A DNA stretch of 26,856 nt from Anaerolineae bacterium (GTDB lineage Bacteria; Chloroflexota; Anaerolineae; B4-G1), in NCBI GenBank assembly GCA_030612585.1, contig JAUWNP010000045.1, positions 1-26,856 of the forward strand, in the 5' to 3' direction. Both the position numbers and the translations under genes were made by a program. Each line of letters opens with the position of its first letter. Within the stretch, counting starts at the first letter, position 1. Shown here piece by piece: positions 22,036 through 26,856 of the stretch. Below the pieces are notes generated by a model that saw nothing but the letters and a program-made list of their open reading frames with translations, did not search any database and was not told the DNA's origin.

Positions 22036-22162
22036 ATGCAGTTGCCGCTGTTGCTGCTGCTCTACGCGGCCAACTACGAGGTCGGGCGTTACATCAACTC
22101 TGAGCCGGGCAACCATTCGGCGAGTGCTGAGCGAACTGCGCGAGAAAGGTCAGGCCGGGTGA
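22036..22162 (+). pseudogene. Fic-family C-terminal remnant, left copy
   Basis: Frame 1 reads LPLLLLLYAANYEVGRYIN, the start of the C-terminal domain of Fic-family proteins. At about 22101-22105 similarity jumps to another frame that reads SRATIRRVLSELREKGQAG and then TGA at 22160-22162, which matches the winged-helix end of the second Fic remnant (SRATIRRVLGELCDK near 24310-24357). Roughly 85 codons and the reading frame are lost between the two parts, and the catalytic Fic core (HPFxDGNGR) is absent. The open frame continuing to 22224 is therefore not a real protein. Fic enzymes AMPylate targets and often act as toxins. Confidence 0.7.
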
Positions 22163-22237
22163 TTGGGTACAGGCCCGGTGGGCGCGGTGGCGTGGTATGG
22201 TTCGCGTTGCTTGACTTGCGGTGAGCGTTTCGCGTTT

Positions 22238-22266
22238 TTGACTTTTGCGGAGACTTGCACTATACT
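22238..22266 (+). promoter_or_regulatory. sigma70-type promoter of the HEPN cassette
   Basis: TTGACT (22238-22243), a 17-nt spacer and TATACT (22261-22266): 5 of 6 matches in each box with ideal spacing. Transcription would begin near 22273, about 44 nt before the GTG start at 22317 and after the earlier in-frame start at 22245. Confidence 0.75.
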
Positions 22267-22316
22267 ACTTGCGCTGGCAAAAGAAACCTGGCGGTTCTTC
22301 CTCTGTGAGGTGTAAT

Positions 22317-22958
22317 GTGGCTATTGAAATCCCAACCGTGCTTGGCCAAAACATAACCTTGCTCTATGACTCTCTTGACTTGCTAGCCATTGACAGCAGC
22401 AAGCTGAAAGGGCTTATGGGTAGTCAGGCGAGGCCAATCGTGATGGACACGCCTGAAATGATCGTCACGGCGTATCCTGCCGAATCAGTAGTCATCCAAA
22501 TGGGAGATAGACGTACTCGGATAACTCTCCAGCAGAGTAGTGAAGACATAGGTGGCGTTCCGCTCTGGGAAATTGCACTCAAGTGTGATCAGTTGGTCTC
22601 TGCCCAGTCCACATTAAATGCTTACGGGTTCAACTACGACGTAGGTGTGGTGCTGACTGGCGAAGATGCCAACAAAGCCATTCTGGATCTGTTTATTCCC
22701 AATACTCAGGTGATTGAAAGTGCCGTTGAGGGAGATCTTCTATCTTTCGTTCCTCGGCTCATCTTTCGGCGAGGTCAAACTCGCTATGATTTGGTACTCG
22801 AGCCGACGGCCGAGGAGCGCATCAAAGTACATTTGAACGCTCACTTCGAATTCGAAGGGATTACCCTGCCTCAACAAGACCATCTTGAAACATCTTTCCG
22901 TGAGGAGTTTGGGTATCTGGTCTCAATGCTACCTAGACTGTTTGAGGGAGGCGAGTAG
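22317..22958 (+). CDS. unknown protein, first gene of the HEPN cassette
   Basis: 213 residues from GTG 22317, which has GAGGTG just upstream; the frame is open further up, but that part overlaps the promoter. I recognise no family. The protein starts AIEIPTVLGQN, has alternating hydrophobic stretches that suggest a mostly beta N-terminal half (about residues 40-95), and ends in a helical acidic segment (REEFGYLVSMLPRLFEGGE). There is no signal peptide or membrane helix. The next gene starts 2 nt after its stop, so the two are probably coupled. In this setting it could be an antitoxin, a sensor or a target-binding part of the cassette; this is inference. Confidence 0.75.
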   Translation: MAIEIPTVLGQNITLLYDSLDLLAIDSSKLKGLMGSQARPIVMDTPEMIVTAYPAESVVIQMGDRRTRITLQQSSEDIGGVPLWEIALKCDQLVSAQSTLNAYGFNYDVGVVLTGEDANKAILDLFIPNTQVIESAVEGDLLSFVPRLIFRRGQTRYDLVLEPTAEERIKVHLNAHFEFEGITLPQQDHLETSFREEFGYLVSMLPRLFEGGE

Positions 22959-22960
22959 CG

Positions 22961-23623
22961 ATGGCGATGAGCATAGCTTATTTCCCTGAGCGCAAATATG
23001 ATTCTGCCTATCCTTCTATGCTGGACGAACCTGATGTCGAGACTTTGAGAAAACGAGCAAAAGGCAGATCTGAAGAAGATTTAAGCAAACTCGTCTTAGA
23101 GGCTCTGAGCGCTTCGGCTTGGCAATCCTCTCGGCAGACTTTCAGTTATCGGTGGAGGGGCGAGGATACGTTGGATTGGGGCAATCTGGACTACTGGCTT
23201 CAGATCAAATTGGCTCGAAATCTGGTTGCAAGCAGTCTTGGAGCCCAGATCCAGTTAGCAGAGTATGATGCTCTGCAGCAGTTTATTGTCGAAAGCTCGC
23301 GCTTGCGTCGGCTGGGAGAATTCTATTCCTTTCGCGATATGCTGCCGGTGCGACGTTTCTTGCGTGCCCACCCACAACTAACTGAGGTTCTTCTTAAAGC
23401 CCACGCCCACCTGCAAAAGTGCTTTGGACCTGATCCACAGGTTGCGCTGGAAGTCGTCAGTGATCCTGAAGCAGAGGGCCCGGACGAATTGTTTGCTTAT
23501 ATCCTCACCTCTCTTCCTGCTGATGAAGCTCTGGCCCGGCTGGACAGGCTGGATGAGGAATGGTTCCTTGATCAACTCGATCGTGTAGGTACCTTTTTCA
23601 ATTTCAACCTCGAGTTTGTATGA
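22961..23623 (+). CDS. unknown protein, second gene of the HEPN cassette
   Basis: 220 residues. The N-terminal two thirds are helical and charged. The last 70 or so residues (ALEVVSDPE at about 163-171, ELFAYILTS, ADEALARLDRLDEEWFLDQ, then FNFNLEFV) form an alpha/beta module that I associate with proteins encoded directly before small HEPN genes, though I cannot name the family. GGAGGCGAG precedes the ATG. The stop overlaps the HEPN start by 4 nt (ATGA), the tight coupling typical of toxin-antitoxin pairs, so it is the best antitoxin candidate here. There is no transmembrane or signal sequence. Confidence 0.75.
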   Translation: MAMSIAYFPERKYDSAYPSMLDEPDVETLRKRAKGRSEEDLSKLVLEALSASAWQSSRQTFSYRWRGEDTLDWGNLDYWLQIKLARNLVASSLGAQIQLAEYDALQQFIVESSRLRRLGEFYSFRDMLPVRRFLRAHPQLTEVLLKAHAHLQKCFGPDPQVALEVVSDPEAEGPDELFAYILTSLPADEALARLDRLDEEWFLDQLDRVGTFFNFNLEFV

Positions 23624-24000
23624 GTTTCGACTGGGCTGACCTCCTGACACTGGCAGAAGCACTAAAATCTGACCCGAATTCGCCCGGGCCACGGGAGGCC
23701 TCACTACGCTCAGCCATCAGCCGTGCCTACTATGCTGCATTCTGTGTTGCTCGAGACTTCGGGCGTGACAGGGGGGAGTTTACACCGACTGGAACAGGTG
23801 CGGATCACAGGTTAGTCAGGGGCCACTTTCTGTTATCGTCTGACCGAACCCGTCGGAAGATTGGCGCTGATTTAGACCGGCTGCGCGATAGTCGGAACAA
23901 GGCGGACTATGACGATGTCTTAGTCGGTAGACCAGCACCTCTGGCTCAATCGTCGATCGACAGGGCACGAAACGTACTCACCGCTGTGAGCTCCTTGTAG
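23620..24000 (+). CDS. HEPN domain-containing protein
   Basis: 126 residues. The HEPN four-helix pattern is clear: SRAYYAAFCVARDFG (34-48) and the late helix RLRDSRNKADYDD (87-99). HEPN proteins are commonly RNases in toxin-antitoxin and defence systems, using R-x4-6-H. Here no His follows the arginines; the conserved string is R-N-K-A-D-Y, as in a subgroup without the classical motif. So nuclease activity is not assured and another role, such as nucleotide binding or scaffolding, is possible. The start overlaps the upstream stop by 4 nt. The stop at 23998-24000 lies immediately before the right Fic remnant, so the cassette seems spliced in there. Confidence 0.82.
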   Translation: MSFDWADLLTLAEALKSDPNSPGPREASLRSAISRAYYAAFCVARDFGRDRGEFTPTGTGADHRLVRGHFLLSSDRTRRKIGADLDRLRDSRNKADYDDVLVGRPAPLAQSSIDRARNVLTAVSSL

Positions 24001-24417
24001 CTATCAAAATTACTACGCGGCTACCAAGTCGGACGCTACACCAGCCTCGAGCGTATCACTGAGGGGACCAAAGAAACCTACTACGAGGCATTGCTGCGAT
24101 CCAGCCAACGATGGGATACGGGCCATCACGACCTGATACCCTGGTACCAGTACAGCCTTGGTGTGCTGATCCATGCCTATCGCGAGTTTGAGCAGCGAGT
24201 GGGCGAACTGGCTACGGCGCCAGGGGCCAAGAGTGAGATGGTCCGGGCGGCCTTCAAGACGTTCCCCCCGGGCCATACGTTTTCGATTTCGGAGTTGGCG
24301 CATCTCTGCCCGACTGTGAGCCGAGCGACAATCCGGCGAGTGCTGGGCGAGCTATGTGATAAGAGGCAGGTTGAGTGTCTGGGCACTGGCCGCGACGCGC
24401 AGTGGCGGAAGACCTAA
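24001..24417 (+). pseudogene. Fic-family C-terminal remnant, right copy
   Basis: 139 codons are open directly after the HEPN stop, with no start codon or ribosome binding site. They read LLRGYQVGRYTSLERITEG, then TKETYYEALLRSSQRW, HDLIPWYQYSLGVL and a C-terminal winged helix (FSISELAHLCPTVSRATIRRVL), the usual order of the C-terminal domain in a common Fic-family group. The Fic active-site core that should precede it is missing. A TTG at 24091 could start 108 residues but has no support. The two Fic remnants begin at the same point of the protein, just after the catalytic core. Confidence 0.75.
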
Positions 24418-24581
24418 CGTACTCATGACCGCGTTAACGTGCTCAAAAACGTGCTCATCACACCTCCCTCCACACCCCTACGCCTAGTCACCTTGTCACC
24501 TCGTTCCCCCCATCTCCCCTCCCCCACTCACCCCTCGCAATTCGCCATTCGTCACATTCTGCGAACTCGCCTCACAGGAAT
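24418..24581. other. non-coding gap with ACGTGCTCA repeats and a pyrimidine-rich strand
   Basis: Near the left edge AACGTACTCA (24416), AACGTGCTCA (24436) and AACGTGCTCA (24448) form three direct repeats at 20- and 12-nt steps, the last two identical. A C/T-rich stretch with little G follows (about 24463-24537). No ORF or terminator is convincing. The repeats could be operator sites for the BREX promoter just downstream or relics of the Fic gene's end. Confidence 0.35.
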
Positions 24582-24610
24582 TTGCACAGGATAGGAAGAG
24601 AGGGTATACT
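24582..24610 (+). promoter_or_regulatory. candidate promoter of the BREX operon
   Basis: TATACT (24605-24610) is a good -10 with TTGCAC (24582-24587) 17 nt upstream as a weak -35. A GGCGC/GCGCC hairpin (24628-24644) lies in the predicted leader before brxE. Confidence 0.45.
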
Positions 24611-24657
24611 AACAAGAGGAAAGCCCCGGCGCTTTCGTTGCGCCATAATATGAACAA

Positions 24658-25203
24658 ATGATCAGCATGTGGAAAACCTCTACGACAATGGCGATGACAG
24701 ACATGACGAATTCCGTTTCCCCTTTACTCAATCTCCGCATCCTCGTCCTCACCCTTGGTGAAGCACATCACGCCGCCTGGTGGAAGTCCCAGTTCCTGTC
24801 CCACACCGGCCTGAGTTTCTTGGAGCACGTCTATCCCCGTAGCACGTTTGCAGCGGCGGTGCGCTCGGCGGGGCGGGCAGCGCGGGCCGTGCACGATGCC
24901 AACGTGGGCAAAGGCGACGTGTTCCACCTGTTCCGCCTCTCGCGTGAATTGGAACGCCAGATTGATGCAACCCTGGTGGAACAGTCACAGGCGCTACAGA
25001 CGCAGTGCCATCCGTTGCTGATGGAACGCGAGCAGTTGCTAGAGGCGCTGAAGGCACTGGCTGATGCTGCACTGACGGGATCGTCGGTAGGGCCGACACA
25101 GTTGTCAGCCAACGAGATGGATTTGGTTCCAACGATGGCAGCGATGTACTTGCGAGCATTTAGCAACGGAACTCAGGTATTTCCTTACTTCGGAGAAGAG
25201 TAG
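24658..25203 (+). CDS. brxE: BREX protein BrxE
   Basis: 181 residues. The LRILVLTLGEAHHAAWW start, the SFLEHVYPRS segment, and AARAVHDANVGKGDVFHLFRL resemble BrxE, a small protein of unknown activity found at the head of type 6 BREX operons. The position directly before brxA supports this. The start is uncertain: ATG 24658 has no clear ribosome binding site, and in-frame ATGs follow at 24667, 24688, 24694 and 24703; conserved sequence begins at about residue 22, so a shorter form is possible. A three-codon ATG-AAC-AAA-TGA frame (24650-24661) overlaps the start. The stop is 7 nt before brxA. Confidence 0.75.
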   Translation: MISMWKTSTTMAMTDMTNSVSPLLNLRILVLTLGEAHHAAWWKSQFLSHTGLSFLEHVYPRSTFAAAVRSAGRAARAVHDANVGKGDVFHLFRLSRELERQIDATLVEQSQALQTQCHPLLMEREQLLEALKALADAALTGSSVGPTQLSANEMDLVPTMAAMYLRAFSNGTQVFPYFGEE

Positions 25204-25210
25204 AAATCTC

Positions 25211-26017
25211 ATGACAGAGTCGGCAGTAGGAAAACGTCAGCAAGACTACACCGTTGGGCTGAGCAAAGCCTCGAGTGCGATTGATGAAGTACGGCTATTG
25301 CTACAAACCTGGATGCCGGGAGAAGATGACCAGGAGTTTCTGCAGCGAGTTCGTGAGTCTGGTCTCCTAGGGCGGCAGACGGCGCAACGGACTTATGATC
25401 TTGTATTCCGTGTGTTTCGGTATCGCTTGATGCGGCCGAATGACCAGCCAGCCCGGCGACTCAAACGGCTTGTCGAGCAAAATGGCGATTCGCAAACGTT
25501 CAAGGAGTTGCTTTTCCTTTACACAGCGCGGGCAGATGCCTTGCTTTATGACTTTACTATCGAGCGATTTTGGCTGGCCCAAAACGGCGGCGAGCTTTAT
25601 TTGCGACCTGAAGATGTACAGGATTTCCTGAAAGAGGCTGTTGAAGACGGACGCTTGCCCCGATCGTGGACTCCTTCAACGCAGGTTAAGATCTCGCGCA
25701 GCGTTATCGGCGCTCTCCGTGACTTTGGATTCTTGTATGAAGACCGCCGCGGTTACCGAGAGATTGTGGAGGTCCGCCCCACTAACTTTACCATCGCCTA
25801 CCTGGCCTACGATTTGCACCTGGCCGGACTGACCGATGGCGCACTGGCGGAGCACCCAGACTGGGGCTTGTTCGGGCTGACGCGAGAGCATGCCCTCGAC
25901 CGGCTGGACGCGCTTGGCGAACGCGCCGGGATGATCGTGCAGCGCGCCGGATCGGTCGTGAGCATTACGTGGCTGCACACGACGATGGACGAGGTGATCC
26001 ATGCCTATACCCGATGA
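25211..26017 (+). CDS. brxA: BREX protein BrxA (DUF1819)
   Basis: 268 residues of the DUF1819/BrxA family. Typical features are the start YTVGLSKASSAIDEVRLLL, the TAQRTYDLVFRVFRYRL helix, and the C-terminal winged-helix part (SRSVIGALRDFGFLYE, then FTIAYLAYDLHLAGLTDG). BrxA is a small DNA-binding-type protein required for phage resistance in many BREX systems; its exact role in the methylation and exclusion machinery is not settled. GGAGAAGAG lies upstream of the ATG. The end of the gene overlaps brxB by 17 nt, so the two are translated together. The sequence appears complete, with no frameshift. Confidence 0.87.
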   Translation: MTESAVGKRQQDYTVGLSKASSAIDEVRLLLQTWMPGEDDQEFLQRVRESGLLGRQTAQRTYDLVFRVFRYRLMRPNDQPARRLKRLVEQNGDSQTFKELLFLYTARADALLYDFTIERFWLAQNGGELYLRPEDVQDFLKEAVEDGRLPRSWTPSTQVKISRSVIGALRDFGFLYEDRRGYREIVEVRPTNFTIAYLAYDLHLAGLTDGALAEHPDWGLFGLTREHALDRLDALGERAGMIVQRAGSVVSITWLHTTMDEVIHAYTR

Positions 26018-26588
26018 GATGCAACTGGAGGCGGACTTTGAGAAGTTGCGCCAGCGACTGGACGACCCTGATGCGCTGAACCCAGCGCACAGTGACCCCA
26101 TCTTCTACTTTGTGTACTCGCCGTCCCAGATACTGACCGTGCGCAAGTTGCTGCCGGGCTGGATCGCGCGCTTGAGAAACGAGAACGGCCTCGAGGTCGA
26201 GACGCTGTCGCTATCGGAGATCATGTGGGAGTTGATTGACGCTTCCGGCCGCTGGGAGGCCTGGCTGGAACTGGAACCCGAACACGATCTCGAAGACATC
26301 AACGAAGCCGTCCGCGATGTGCTCCTTCGTTCAGATAATGCTTTGGTGAAACGGATAGCGGAGCGAGTTGCATCTCCTCGCGAAAACGCGGTTCTGTTTA
26401 TCACTGACGTCGAGCTGCTACATCCCTACATTCGCTCGCGGGTAATTGAGAACTACTTGAACAACAAAGTGCAGATTCCGACCGTCTTTTTCTACCCCGG
26501 CCGTCGAGCCGGGCAGTACGGCTTGCACTTCCTGGAGTTTTACCCCGAAGACCCAGGCTATCGTTCGACGCTTGTTGGACAAGAGTAA
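26001..26588 (+). CDS. brxB: BREX protein BrxB (DUF1788)
   Basis: 195 residues of the DUF1788/BrxB family. The YFVYSPSQILTVRKLLPGW motif, LSLSEIMWELID, the VLFITDVELLHPYIRSR strand-helix, and the C-terminal FFYPGRRAGQYGLHFLEFYPED are all family marks and show a complete protein. BrxB is essential for defence in characterised BREX systems and is thought to be structural, bridging other BREX proteins; there is no catalytic motif. It overlaps brxA by 17 nt and ends 14 nt before brxC, which keeps the canonical brxA-brxB-brxC order. The start GAGGTGATCC precedes the ATG. Confidence 0.9.
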   Translation: MPIPDEMQLEADFEKLRQRLDDPDALNPAHSDPIFYFVYSPSQILTVRKLLPGWIARLRNENGLEVETLSLSEIMWELIDASGRWEAWLELEPEHDLEDINEAVRDVLLRSDNALVKRIAERVASPRENAVLFITDVELLHPYIRSRVIENYLNNKVQIPTVFFYPGRRAGQYGLHFLEFYPEDPGYRSTLVGQE

Positions 26589-26602
26589 GGACAGGAGTGA
26601 AA

Positions 26603-26856
26603 ATGAAGACGATCCGCGAACTCTTCTCGACCCGCCGTCCCATTGACCGGCGTATCGAAAAGGTGATTGACTATTACGCCGACGACGAGGATCGCTTGGC
26701 CTCCGAGATCGAGGAATACGAGGCGACAGAAAACGTCGAAGCCTGCTTCCGCAAGTTCCTGGAGACGTACCAGGCGGGCGTCCAGGCCGGCCAGGTGACC
26801 GAGGTCGGCATGTGGGTGGCGGGCTTTTACGGATCGGGCAAGAGTTCCTTCACCAA
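26603..26856 (+). CDS. brxC: BREX ATPase BrxC (PglY-like), 3' partial
   Basis: 84 codons are present before the window ends; the full protein is usually about 1,100-1,300 residues. The N-terminus shows the BrxC/PglY pattern, with MKTIRELFSTRRPIDRRIEKVI, then ACFRKFLETY, and the Walker A loop AGFYGSGKSSF (73-83). BrxC is a large P-loop ATPase needed for host methylation and phage exclusion. An AGGAG site is 5 nt before ATG 26603; an in-frame GTG at 26597 overlaps that site and is less likely. The methyltransferase pglX and phosphatase-like pglZ expected next would lie downstream, outside the window. Confidence 0.88.
   Translation, partial: MKTIRELFSTRRPIDRRIEKVIDYYADDEDRLASEIEEYEATENVEACFRKFLETYQAGVQAGQVTEVGMWVAGFYGSGKSSFT

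Noticed and set aside
22036..22224. 62-residue protein-coding gene
   Set aside because: The first 20 residues are Fic-like, but the rest continues in the wrong frame, while a neighbouring frame holds the Fic end; this is a decayed fragment.
22245..22316. Longer N-terminus for the first cassette gene
   Set aside because: The start at 22245 lies inside the promoter, upstream of the predicted transcription start; GTG 22317 has a ribosome binding site.

Overview
The window looks like a bacterial chromosome segment from an anaerobic or facultative lineage, probably Chloroflexota-like. That placement is an inference. It rests on the Pro/Thr/Lys/Glu-rich linker after the lipobox of the solute-binding protein, the two-subunit ferredoxin-linked 2-oxoacid oxidoreductase, strong GGAGG-type ribosome binding sites, and the style of the Fic and BREX proteins. 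No rRNA, tRNA, CRISPR array, transposase or phage gene was seen.

Region 1 (1-15244, all + strand) is a long, tightly spaced catabolic and transport cluster. In order it holds an M24 metallopeptidase-family protein (5' end outside the window), an SDR oxidoreductase, an opine-dehydrogenase-family protein, a spermidine/putrescine-type ABC importer (Tat-lipoprotein binding protein, two permeases, ATPase), indolepyruvate:ferredoxin oxidoreductase alpha and beta, a BtpA/SgcQ-family TIM barrel, an eIF2B-like protein, an M29 metallopeptidase-family protein, an FGGY sugar kinase and a flavodoxin-fold reductase. The layout suggests uptake of an amine- or amino-acid-containing compound, oxidative and hydrolytic cleavage, oxidation of a 2-oxoacid to an acyl-CoA, and phosphorylation of a polyol or sugar part. 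The actual substrate cannot be read from the sequence.

Region 2 (15374-21972) starts with a second eIF2B-like gene on the minus strand with its own near-consensus promoter. Two tandem VOC-fold genes (about 79% identical) follow, then a highly structured 265-nt leader, then the E1 alpha and E1 beta subunits of a thiamine-dependent 2-oxoacid or acetoin dehydrogenase. After a perfect 13-bp palindrome comes what looks like an internally deleted dihydrolipoyl dehydrogenase (E3) remnant. The region ends with a DUF2284 cysteine-rich protein, a 59-residue unknown protein and a proline racemase/hydroxyproline epimerase family enzyme, linked by stop-start overlaps.

Region 3 (about 22030-26856) is a defence-type accessory region. 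Two decayed C-terminal pieces of Fic-family genes flank a three-gene cassette (unknown, unknown, HEPN) with its own sigma70-type promoter. Then comes a BREX phage-defence operon, brxE-brxA-brxB-brxC, cut by the window end. Having brxE at the head points to the type 6 layout. The least explained items are the HEPN cassette, the eIF2B-like pair that lacks the isomerase catalytic cysteine, and the structured leader before the E1 genes.
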